Shown here piece by piece: positions 12,501 through 25,400 of a stretch of DNA of 64,000 nucleotides. This stretch comes from Maea johnstoni (taxonomy: Eukaryota > Annelida > Polychaeta > Spionida > Magelonidae), in contig OZ012697.1 in NCBI GenBank assembly GCA_963942565.1, positions 27,202,669 through 27,266,668 of the forward strand. Reading direction: 5' to 3'. A program made the translations under genes and the position numbers. The notes under the pieces are model-generated. The model saw nothing but the letters and a program-made list of their open reading frames with translations, searched no databases and was not told where the DNA came from. Each line of letters begins with the position of its first letter. The first letter of the stretch is position 1.

Positions 12501-15500
12501 TTTTGGACTTGCAATCGGATACATCTGTTGCGCGATAAGTAAAATTATCGGTCGGACCTGCGGTTTTGGAAGCGTGTGATAGTTGAGTGTTACTGACTTA
12601 CAATTAAAGGTATTTATGTAATGTTAGCTGATTGTCAAAGGCTGACTGGCATTGTCTATATCTTATAGTAAGTTGACTTGTTATACACTGACTATTAATG
12701 AGATATGGGTTATTAGTATTGTATTGTAAATGGACTCCTTACAATCTGACTTACAAAGATTTATCAGATTTGTATGGTAAGTTGATTCGTTTATAAGCAG
12801 ACTGGTAAAGTTTTGTCAGTAATTTATGGAAAGTTGACCTATTTTAAGATAAGTTTCGATAATATATCTGTAAAATATGGAAATTTGGCATGTTATGAGG
12901 TGAGTGTTGATGGTATGTCTATTATGTAGGGTGAGATGTCTTATTATATAATTATGCAAGCTTAACAGTTCATTGTATACATGTAATGTATTGGCAAGTT
13001 GTCTTGTTATGAACTGACTATTTATGGTATATCTGTAATGTATGGTTAATCAACTTGTTATCAGCCAACTGGAAATGGCATGTCTATTATGTATGGTAAG
13101 TTGACTGGTTTTAACCTCACTGGCAATCAGTAATGTATGGTAAATTGACGATATATTTTGATGTATGGTAAGTTGACTTGTTATTACCTCACTGGCAATC
13201 AGTAATGTATGGTAAATTGACGATATATTGTGATGTATGGTAAGTTGACTGGTTTAAACCTGACTGGTAAAGGTTTGTAAGGTATGCATGGTAAGTTAAC
13301 AAGTTATAAGCTTATTGGTAAAGGTTTGCCAGAAAAATACAGTAATTTGACTAAATACAAGGTATTTGCTACTGGTTTGTCTGTAACGTATGGAAACTTG
13401 ACAAGTTTTAACCCATTAATGCTCACAGCGGCCAAAACAGGCCTGACGATTTTGGAAATATTTTTCTAACTAAAGCATTTTTTGGAAAATATTTGAAGGA
13501 GAAATATTAACCAGAGATCACACAACAACTATTCTTCAAATATTTTGAGAACTTTTGCTTTATTCCCAAGTTATTTTCAAAAGTATGAAAGTAGCAGACG
13601 ATACTTTCTAAAGATACTCTGAGTGTGAATGGGTTAAGGTGAGTTATTGTAGGTCTAATGTGTTTGGTAAAATGAGTTTACTGTTAAAGATATGTCTGTA
13701 CAAGTAAGTTAACAAGCATTATTAAGGTGAGTGTTTATTGTAGGTCTGAAATGTGTCATAGGATGAGTTGACTGTGACTGGTATGTCTGTAGCATATGGT
13801 AAGTTGACAAGGGTTATGGTAAGTGTTTTTGGCAGGTCTGATCAGATGAGTTGGCTGTTAATAGTATGTCTGTAATGTATGGTAAGTATACAAGTTTTAA
13901 GGTGTGTGTTTATGATAGATTTGAAATGTGTCATAAGATGAGTTGACTGTTAATGGTATGCCTATAATTTATGGTAAGATGAGGGTGAGTGTTTTTGCTA
14001 GGTCTGAAATGTGTGGTAATATAAAGATATGTCTGTATAACATATGGTATGTTAACAAGTTCTAGGGTGAGTGGTTTTGGTAGGTCTGAAATGTGTGGTA
14101 AGATGAGCTGACTGTGAAAGATATGTCTGTATAACATATGGTATGTTGACAAGTTCTATGGTAAGTGTTTTTGTTAGGTCTGAAATGTATGGTAAGATGA
14201 GCTGACTGTTAATAGTATGCCTGTATAATGTATGGTAAGTTGAATAGTTTTAAGGTAAGTCCTTTTTGTAGGTCTGAAATATCTGATAAGATGAGATGAC
14301 TGTTACTTGTGTGTCTGTACCATTTGATAAGATAATACGTTTTAAGGTAAGTGTTTTTTGTAGGTCTGAAATGTCTGGTCAGATGTGTTGACTGTTAATG
14401 GTATGTTTGTAATTACGTATGGTAAGTTGACAAGTTTTAAGGTAAGTTTTTTGGCAGGTCTGAAATGTGTGATAAGATTTGTTGACTGTTAATGGTATGT
14501 CTGTGTATGGTAAGTTGACAAGTTTTAAGGTAAGTTGTTTTTGGCAGGTCTGAAATGTGTGATCAAATGAGAATGTCTGAGTGTATGAATCAGTGTCTTA
14601 GCCAGGATTTAGAAACTGGGTGCCTAAAATTGGCAGTTGTAAAATTTTTGGGCGTTCAAATTTTTAAGGGGGTTTACTAAATACTCATATTTCAACCATA
14701 AACATGTATGAATTCATCAAAATAAGGCATGCTATCATTTAACAATGTCATGAGAATTATAAGGAGATGAAAAAAATTCAATTATAAGCTTGTGATTGAG
14801 ATTTTTAGAAATTCCCCACTAAAGGAATTGGGTGTCCTGAGGGGTTCTTTTTAAGGGTTTGGGTGTCCAAAAAGGCACCCAGACGCCCTGCTGGCCAAGA
14901 CCATGGTATGACTTATGGTAAGTTAACAAGTTTTAAGGTTAGTGTTTAATTTTATGGTATATTGGTAAGTTAATGGTATCTGCAATGTATGGTAAGTTGA
15001 CCGTTTTAAGGTAAAGTGTCTTTGGCAGGTATGAAATGTCTGATAAAATGAGTTGACTGTTAATGGTATGTCTGTGATGTATGGTAATTCAACAACTTTT
15101 AAGGTAAGTGTTTATTGTGGGTCTGAAATGTGTGGCAAGATGAGTTGATATGTATGTCTGTAATGTATGTTTAGTTGACAGGTTTTAGAGTGAGTGTTTT
15201 TGGTAGGTCTAAAATGTATGGTATGATGTATTGACTAACGTGTGGGTGATTGTATAACATATGATGAGTTGATGAGTTTTGAGATATGTATATGTGGAAT
15301 TTTGAAATGTGTGGTAGACTGTCAATTGTATGTCTGTAACTTACGGTAAGTTGAAGAGTTTTAGGGTGAATGTTTATGGTAGGTCTGAAATGTATGGTAA
15401 GATGAGTTGACTGTTATTGTTATGCTTGAGATGTATGGCAAGATTTAAGATAAGGATTTTTTGTAGGTCTGAAATGTATGGTAAGATGAGTTGACTGTTA

Positions 15501-18500
15501 TTGATATGCCTGAGATGTATGACAAGATTTAAGATAAGGATTTTTTGTAGGTCCGAAATGTATGGTAAGATGAGTTGACTGTTATTGATATGCCTGAGAT
15601 GTATGACAAGATTTAAGATGAGTTTTTTGTAGGTCAGAGATGTATGGTAAGATAAGTTGACTGTTATTGGTATGCCTGCGATGTATGACAAGATTTAAGA
15701 TAAGAGTTTTTTGTAGGTCTGAAATGTATGGTAAGATACGTTGACTGTTATTGGTATGTCTGAGATGTATGACAAGATTTAAGATAAGAGCTTTTTGTAG
15801 GTCTGAAATGTATTGTAAGAAGTTGACTGTTATTGGTATGCCTGCGATGTATGACAAGATTTAAGATAAGAGCTTTTTGTAGGTCTGAAATGTATTGTAA
15901 GAAGTTGACTGTTATTGGTATGCCTGCGATGTATGACAAGATTTAAGATAAGGATTTTTTGTAGGTCTGAAATGTATGGTAAGATGAGTTGACTGTTATA
16001 GGTATGCCTGCGATGTATGACAAGATTTAAGATAAGGATTTTTGGTAGGTCTGAAATGTATGGTAAGATAAGTTGACTGTTATAGGTATGCCTGCGATGT
16101 ATGACAAGATTTAAGATAAGGATTTTTGATAGGTCTGAAAAGTATGGTAAGATAAGTTGACTGTAATTGATATGCCTGAGATGTATGACAAGATTTAAGA
16201 TAAGAATTTTTTGTAGGTCTGAAATGTATTGTAAGAAGTTGACTGTTATTGGTATGCCTGAGATGTATGACAAGATTTAAGATAAGAGTTTTTTGTAGGT
16301 CTGAAATGTATTGTAAGAAGTTGACTGTTATAGGTATGCCTGCGATGTATGACAAGATTTAAGATAAGGATTTTTTGTAGGTCTGAAATGTATTGTAAGA
16401 TACGTTGACTGTTATTGGTATGCCTGAGATGTATGACAAGATTTAAGATAAAAGTTTTTTGTAGGTCTGAAATGTATTGTAAGATACGTTGACTGTTATT
16501 GGTATGCCTCAGATGTATGACAAGATTTAAGGTAAGAGTTTTTTGTAGGTCTGAAATGTATGGTAAGATAAGTTGACTGTTATTGGTATGCCTGAGATGT
16601 ATGACAAGATTTAAGATAAAGAGTTTTTTGTAGGTCTGAAATGTATTGTAAGATAAGTTGACTGTTATTGGTATGCCTCAGATGTATGACAAGATTTAAG
16701 ATAAGGATTTTTTGTAGGTCCGAAATGTATTGTAAGATGAGTTGACTGTTATTGGTATGCCTGAGATGTATGACAAGATTTAAGATAAGGGTTTTTTGTA
16801 GGTCTGAAATGTATTGTAAGATGAGTTAACTCAGGGCTCGACGCTAAGGGTGAACCTATGGCCCCAGGCCAGTAAAAATTCCCAAAAACAGCTTCGGGCC
16901 AGTAAAAAAAGACCTTAACTGGTCCTACAGGCCCAAATGTTGTGGTGAATTTTATGAAATTTTCTTTCTTGTTATGTTAAAGAAAAAATGTAGGACCAGT
17001 AAAAAATTTGTAGGACCAGCAGATGCTAGGTGGTAATTACTGGTCCTATAGGGCCAGTGGCATTTTGAGTTAGCGTTGAGGCTTGTAACTGTTATTGATA
17101 TGCCTGCAATGTATAACAAGGTGACAAGTTTTAAAGTAAACATTTGTGGTAGGTCTGAAATATATGGTAAGATGAGTTCATTATTATGTGTGTGTCTGCA
17201 TTATGTATGGTAAGTTGATAAGTTATAATGTGAGTGTGTATGGTAGGTCTGAAATATCTTGTATGATGAGTTGACTGTTAATGGTATGTCTGTAATTTAT
17301 GGTAAGATGAAGAGTTTTATGGTGAGTGTTAATGGTTAATGGTGTGTCTGTAACATGGTAAGTTGACATGTTTTACAATGAGTGTATATGGTAGGTCTGA
17401 ATTATAATGTGTGGTAAGATTAGTTGACTGTTAATGGTATGTCTGTAACATATGGTAAGTTGACAAGTCCTGAGGTGAGTGATTATGATAGGTTTAAAAT
17501 ATGTGGTAAACTAAATTGACTGTTGCTGGATTTTCTGTATAATGTATGGAAAGTTTACAAGTTCCAAGGTGAGTGCTTATTGGCAGGTTTTTTATGTTTG
17601 GTAAGATATGTGTTTACTGTTAACCGTATGTCTGTCATTTATGGTAAGTTGAAGAGTTACACTGTGAGTGTTAAAATGGTTAATTGTGTGTCTGTAACAT
17701 ATGGTAAGTTGACAAGTTTTAAGGTGAGTATTTATGGGAGATCTGAACTTTGATGAGACGAGTTGACTGTTAATGGTATGTCTATATTATATGAGAAGTT
17801 GGCGTGTTGTTAGGTGAGTATACTGTTTATGATATCTGAATCTCTACAATGTATGGGAAGATGACTTACTATATATGTAAGCTGACTGTACAGTATACAT
17901 ATATATATATATATATATAAATATATATATAATGTATGGTTAGTTGAATATTTATAGGCCAACTTGCAATGGTATGTCTATATTGTGTGGTAAGTTGTCT
18001 TGTTATAAGCTGACTATTAATTGCATATCTGTAATGTATGGTTAATTAACATGCCTTCAGCTGACTGTAAATGGTGTGCCTATTATTTACCTGTTGACCT
18101 GTTATAAACTGACTGGCTATGGTACATCTGTGATGTATGGTAAGTTGACTATATATAATGTGATTGTTGATGATATGTATGTAATGTAAGGTAACTTGAC
18201 AATTGAATGTTTATGGTAGGTCTGAAACGTATGGTAAGATGAGTTGACTGTTACTGGTGTGTCTGTAATGCATGGTAAGTTGAAGAAATTTATCCTTTTT
18301 TGACATGGTCAGAATATTGTTCACCTCTGGCAGGGTCAGAATTTTTTTTCTTCTCTTGCAAGGCCAGAATTTTTTCCCTCTGGTAAAGACAGTAATTCTT
18401 ATTTTTTTCAGGGTCAGAATATTTGTCTGAGCTTTCAGGGCCAGAATATATTTTTTCTTGATATTCAGGGCCAGAACTTTTTCCCTTGAAAAGGATATTT

Positions 18501-21500
18501 TATGATATATAGTGGATTGACTTCCAAGGTGATTGTAAATGGTGTGTCTTATGTATGCTAAAGCCTTCTAATGGTTTGTCTGTGATACATGATAAGTTGA
18601 CTTGCTGTAAGCTGAGTTTTAATTATATATCTCCAATATATGGTAAGTTGACTTGTTAAAAACTGATTGTTAATGTTGTGTCTCTGTTGTATGTAGAGAA
18701 GGTTCGCCTGTTATGAAGTCTGTGCTGGTGGTATGGTGACTTGTTATGAGTCAATTTAAATGTTAGGATTATTGACTGTTATGTAAGTTGTTTGGTGCTT
18801 GTTATAAATGGCACGTCTGTACTTCATGCTAACTTGTTATGAGCTGACCTTGAATGGTATGTATGAAATATATGAATGTTACAACCCATATGCTTGCTTG
18901 CTAAATAAAGGTTCAAGGCAAAGAAACAGAGAAACCAAGGGCAACACAGTAGAAAAACAAAACACAACTTGATGTCCAAGAACAAACCATTAATCACAAG
19001 GGACAAGGCAAAGGACAGAACAGACAAGGTCAAGACAAGGTCAAAGGCAAGATGTAATAGTCAACATAAAAGTTAATCCCGAGAACCAAGACAAAGATAT
19101 AGTACTGGCAAGATCATCACTGTTCAAAATCAAGATTGTTCAGAATAAGCCAAAGATAAGGTTCAACTTGATTAAGTGATAGAGTTTGTTTTTTAATGTT
19201 TGAAATGTGTCTGTAACATATGTACCACTGAATTGGAAATTTCCTTTTTGTCTTTATGACACTTGGTTTCTATGAAGCTGCTTATTTTTCAACAGGAATT
19301 CTATGCATATTTTCTAGCACAGTGCTACTATGATGAAAAGTGAGCATTGAAGTTGGTCGAAAACAAGAAGTTTGATATGTAAGACTGAATATAGATTATG
19401 CCAACTCTAGCGCAAGCCAAGGACAACACTCAGGGTTAGGACCAAGAACAAAGTTGCTCTCAAGTTGCAAGACAGTAGGTAAAATCGGATGAGACCAGAA
19501 TAGGCCAATGCTTAGGTACAAGTTTATAAACAAGGTAATACATATCTCACAAGATCAAGACAGTTGCGCAGAACAGCTTGGGTCCAAACAAGGCAAGATC
19601 ATGCAGAAAACTACTATATAACCACAATAAGATGCGACAAAACCAAGGCAACGGTCCAGAAAGGGAAAAATCAAGCTCAAGCCAAGTACCCAAACATGTG
19701 AGCGATCTACCAATAATTTTAATGAAGCATGGCTTTATGTAACAAAATGATTCTCATGCATTCTATTGTAAGTGAAAGTCCTTTGCCCCAGTCACACATG
19801 AGTCCGACTATCGTACAATTCCAAAATCGGTTCCGTTGGTGCTAATTTCAAAATTAGAGCTGGATGTTCCGATTTTGAAAATAGACAAATTTGCAGTCAC
19901 ATCCAAATGACTCATCATACAATGTTCGCATCCAATTGTATTGCTCGATAGCCGCAAGTAAAATATCATGCCTTGCGATGATTATGAGATAATCACTCAC
20001 AATAATCGCAAGTCATTCATACAACAAGTTTAAATACTTGACTTGCGTCCAATATTTAGGTCTGACGTGCATACAAATGTTGTACGAATATCGTACAATA
20101 ATCCCAAGTCAAGCAATTGACTTAACACCTTTCAAAATGGGTACTAAGTTGCAAACAGGATCGCAAACCAGTACCATTTTTTTAGACGGTTCCTATTCCC
20201 TTTTTGGGCTCAATCAGATCCGTCGATCGCACGATAACTAAAACTATCGTGTCCAACCTGCCGATTTAGGAATTGTGAGATAGTCAGATGGTGTGACTGA
20301 GGCATAACCCAACTCAACAGGGTATACTGGCTTGGTACTCAGTGATTACCTATTCAATTTATTTTGTAATTCCACTAGTTTCCATATATTTATATGGTAT
20401 TAGCATTGATGTATTAATATTTCAAAATTATCTCCGAGAACCTAGATAAAGACACTGATCAATCGTGATCAGCTCAAGCTAGAAGTAAGGCACAAGATGG
20501 TGATAAAAAATGGAAAATATGTACCAAGATTGGAACAGAAGAGACAAGACCAGAACAAACCAATATCGAGCCAAGGTAAAAGTTAATGCAAGAACGAAAA
20601 GATCAGAACAGATATAGCTAAAATATGTCAAGACCTAGATGTAAGTTTATGACCAAGATGAGTGCTTATTTTAGGAACCAAGAGAGATGTACAGAATGCC
20701 AGAAGCAGAACAGGCTAGGGTCAAACTACAGGCTGGGCATGACTAAGAAAAGTCTCAGGAAACGAGGCAATAGAAAAACACACCAGACAAGACCAGAACA
20801 CACCAAGGCCTAGGAACAAGTTTATGACAAGGAACCAAGGCGATGGAACAGATACGACAAGACAAGGCCAAACAAGGGACAACCTAGATGTTTTCTATTG
20901 TCAAGATGAAGGTAGGTCTCAGGAACTAAGGCAGTGAAACAGTTACGACAAGACAAGATCAAGTCAGGGACAACCTAGATGTTTTCTATCGTCAACATGA
21001 AGGTAGATCTCAGGAACCAAGGCAGTGAAACAGATAAGACAAGATCAAGATCAAGCCAAGGACAACCTAGATGTTTTCCATGGTCAACATAAAGGAAGGT
21101 CTCATGAACCAAGGCGATGAAACATACGACAAGACAAGATCAAGCCAGGGACAACCTAGATGTTTTCCATGGTCAACATGAAGGTAGGTCTCAGGAACCA
21201 AGGCGATGAAACAGATACGACAAGACAAGATCAAGCATGGGACAACCTAGATGTTTTCTATCATCAAGATTAAGGTAGGTCTCAGGAACTAAGGCAGTGA
21301 AACAGATACGACAAGACAAGATCAAGTCAGGGACAACAAGAAAAGATCAAGCCAGGGACAACCTAGATGTTTTCCACGGTCAACATGAAGGTAAGTCTTG
21401 GATACAGGGCAGTAGAACAGAAAAGACCAGAACAAGCCAAGGCCTAGGTACACGTTGATGACAAGATAAAGGCTTATCTGAGGAACCAAGACACCTGTGC

Positions 21501-22383
21501 AAGACATCTAAGGCCAGAACAAGTCATGGACACGAAACAGCTTGATGGCCAAGATGAAGTTCCAACAAACCAAGGCAATCATCCAGAACAATTTACCTAT
21601 CAGTTTCATGTTTTATATTCCTAGCGCAGCAGGTTATAATAGTTAAGCTATGCAATTATTTGTGAATCTTTTTTTTTTGTTTGTATTTCCAATATAGTTT
21701 ACATGATATGAGAGATGTATAGATATTTGAAGGTTATCCATAAGAACCCAGCAAAGATACTGAACATACAAGATGAAGGGAAAATAAAAAGCAAGTGGCA
21801 CAAAAATGGCTGACAGAAAGATACAAGACAATGGGATAGAAAAACAAGGCAGAAGTTGAAGGCTGGAGTAGGATTAAAGCGATAGTTCAGAAGAGACATG
21901 GCTGTGACAAGGCAAGGCAGAGCTACAAAGTTTATGAGCAAGATGAAGGCAATTATTTTAGGAACGAAGACAGCACAGCTGAATCCAGAACAAGCCAGGA
22001 CAAATCTACAGGTCTTCTATGACCAAAATAAAGGTAAGTCTTGTGAACCGAGGCAAGATCAGAACAAGCCAAGGCAGAGATGCACGTTTGTGATCAAGAT
22101 GAAGGGTAGCATCACTATGCATGACAGTTGTGCACAAGAGCTAAGATCAGAACAAGCCAAGGACCATGATTAAGCTCAACCTACTGAGGCAATGGTCCAG
22201 AGCAGACAAGATCACAGGCTAAGTGCAGGACAGGCGAGTAATCAATGAATTCAATGTATACGGGATGTGTGTGCATCAATCATTAGAGATCATGTATTGT
22301 TAACAGGTTTTTCCACAATCAACCCATTATTTTGACTTGAGTAATCAATAAGTATTATTCATTTTTTGTCTATCAACTAGTTT

Positions 22384-22480
<97 letters not shown>

Positions 22481-25400
22481 TTGATATGAGGACTTTACAT
22501 TTAGTCTGAAGAACACATACACAGAGGAGCAGAGCAAACAGGACAAACACAAGATAAAAGCAAGACAGGTCGATGTCTAAGAAAAAAGAGAAATCTCAAG
22601 AACCAAGACAGTGAAGGAGAAGAGAACACGCCGAGACCAAGATACATGCTCATCGTCAAGAAAACAGCAAACCTTAGGGAGCAAGGGAGATGTATGATCA
22701 AGTCAAGGTTGGAACAAGCCAAGGGAAACAGACCGGTTGATAACTGAGACTAGTTGCAGCCAATTCATTGCAATCATCAATTAAAGACAAGTTCGCAAGA
22801 GCTGTGTGCAAGACTCAAGTATGTGATACATCAGTTATTGCAATGAAAGCCATGCTTATATGGACTGCAATACTTGTAAAAATATATTTAAACCAATTCA
22901 ACATAGTATAGCAATCTGTGAGTGCATATTAATGTTTTGTAATTTTACTAGTTTTGGATGTTACTTGATACTAGATATGATTTATATTAGTATTTTCAGG
23001 ATAACCAGGAGAACCTAGAAAGAGAAACCATACAGACAATACAAGTAAAGCAAAACACAAGTTGATGGCCAAGAGAAAAGCTTAACCCTTACACTGCTGG
23101 TGGCTAATTTGACCATTACAAAATGATGCAAAAAACCTTAAAAATTAACGAAACCATGGCAAATGGGTACTCATCTGATAGCACTCAACGAGGGCTTTCA
23201 TATGAATACCCACATGACTTGGTTAGGATGATTTTCGTATTTTTTTGCATTTTTGTGCATTTGACGAAAGTAACCTCAGCATCAGAAGGGTTAACAAGAA
23301 CCAAGACAAGCACACTGAACAGGCAAAGTTACAATGAGCCAATGAAATGGCACAAGGTGATGGCGATGACTAGAGAGGGCCAGCTAAACTATTAGCCAGG
23401 GAGAAGATACAGGATTCTGGCCAATATAAAGACAAATCTAAAGAATCGAGACATCGGATCTGAACCAGTTGGACCAGAATGAGAAATTCATGACTAAGGT
23501 AAAGGATATTTTCAGGAACAAAGACAGTTGTACTGAGCAGCCATTAAGAGCAACAAGTAGGTTGATGGCCAAAACAATGTCAACAAACAAAAGGTAAAGG
23601 CTAAAACAAAAAATCACTGCAAGCCTAGCCCAAGACTCAAGTAAGTGATTTATCTGTTTATTGAAGTGAGGGGTATGCTTGAATGTAATTCTATAGATTT
23701 CACACACCAGATTTTAAACAATGACTTTACCCAGCTCAGTAGATTTCACTCAGTATTTGTTCAGCTTTTTTGTAAAGAATACATTTTTGATATATCTTCT
23801 TGCTATTAAAAGTAAACATTAGATTTTTAAATCAAGAACCAAGACAAAGAAGCTGAAATGCCAAAGAAAAAAGTATGACCAAGAAGCCAATGATACAAGA
23901 GATAAGGACAGACCAGACCAGAACAAGACCCGGTCAAGATACATATTCATGACCAAGACCATAGTAAGCCTCAAAAGACAGTTACTGTATAACTGGTTAA
24001 TTTGGCATGTACTTAAGTTGGCGTTTTTTTCAAAAAAAAAATTCCCTGTATTTATTTTGGCGTCTGCAACAGTCAGAACGACACCATCTATATGTCGATA
24101 TGGGAACCAATGACCGCCACCATTTTGCTTTTGGGATCGATCAATAGCTCCATAACTTGGCAGGAGTTTCCCCAAAAGTGGACAGGTAAGTATGCAAATC
24201 ATAGTATGATACCTTGGTCACTTATTCATAAGTTACCAATGTATCATATTATACTGGTTTTGTGGAGCTATTGCGTCGATTTTTCTATGTTTCAGCCGCA
24301 ACCACCAAGGGGGGAAATTCATGCTATGCTGCCAACCGCAGCTCCCCCCACGGCCCTAAAAGACATTAAAACTATATTTTTATGTGATCTTTAATTTGGC
24401 GTTGATGGGCATTCGCCAAAAAACGCCAAATTAAAGACCACGCCAAATTAACCAGTCATACAGTATACAGAACTTCCAAGAGCAAAAACAAGCCCAGGTC
24501 AAGACACAGGTAACACACTACCAGGTACCAGTGTTACCAGATAACACTTACCTGCTGAGTTTGAGATGAGCAAAACAACCGAAAACACAACCCACTGGAA
24601 AAAAGGTATATATGTGGATATATTCCTTTTGATAATACCATGACCATAGTGAGATTATCCATTGACAGTATTCAAACTTTACTTTCCTATCGATTCCTTT
24701 TTTACCCATCTACTAGCATAAGAATGATAACAAGAAGAAGAATAGAACTAGAATTTCTCTCAAAACAGGTTTACTGCCTAGTTAAAGTAAATGCAACTAA
24801 TAGACAAACCAGGTATGAAGGTTAAGTAAGCAGCATACAAATTATTTGCAATAATAACACAATAATGTATATTACCTCTTATGTGACTATAACAAATTCA
24901 AATTATACTCTGTACAAGTGCAGGTATTGGATGATAATATATTCATGAAAAGGATGATCTGTATTCTATGTGAGATTTTCTGGCTTCTGCTTGGATGTGA
25001 AAAGGTAATATTTTTGGGGGGATGGGGTCAGTTTTTGTTCAATATGGAGTAACTGGTGATGGCTTGACAGAGACATCAGGTTAGTTCTCTGACATTTTGA
25101 GTTGGTTGTTGGATTCTTGGCCTTTCTGTAATATGTATTTGGTGTGGGATGGTGTGTCCTTTGTTGTTTTTATTTTGTTGGCATCGGATGTGGGTTGGGT
25201 TAGCTGGATTTGCCATGTTGCTTTATTAGGGGGGATACTTTGCGTCTATTGGCTGTGGATTGTGTTTTCTTTTTTGTTGGATAAGTTGGCTAGATTTGCC
25301 ACATTTGCACGTTTATTGGCTGTGGATTGTGTTTTTTTTTGTGTTTTTATTTTTGTTGGATATGTTAGCTGGATTTGCCACGTTGCTGAAGGATTCTCTG

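Larger units (their letters stand above)
12600..18790 (+). repeat. degenerate tandem array built on atggtaagttgact...
   Basis: About 6 kb of diverged tandem repeats, with units of about 55-84 bp, share the words tatggtaagttgac, tgactgttaatggtatgtctgtaa and taggtctgaaatgt. Two MITEs (13408-13637, 14591-14905) and a TIR element (16832-17085) are inserted. Each unit carries perfect splice-donor words (ATG|GTAAGT). The youngest block is 15440-16830. No coding frame is credible. Confidence 0.8.
18860..23700 (+). repeat. purine-rich degenerate tandem array (caagacaaggtcaag...)
   Basis: Nearly 5 kb of decayed repeats are built from words such as ggaaccaaggcag, gacaagacaagatcaagcc and atgaaggtaggtctcagg. 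The best-conserved block, about 20820-21390, repeats every 89-92 bp (gatgttttc at 20887, 20979, 21070, 21159). Inserted in it are a TIR element (19784-20304), a (TA)n tract and a piggyBac MITE. No gene is seen. Confidence 0.75.

Noticed and set aside
15374-16355. Minus-strand frames with repeated ILNLVIHLRH...QLILPYISDL
   Set aside because: They follow the 82-84-bp minisatellite; overlapping frames switch because the period is not a multiple of three. No gene context.
24092-24394. A 100-codon + frame within the TA-flanked TIR element
   Set aside because: It lies wholly inside the MITE, has no recognisable transposase motif and is of a length expected by chance.
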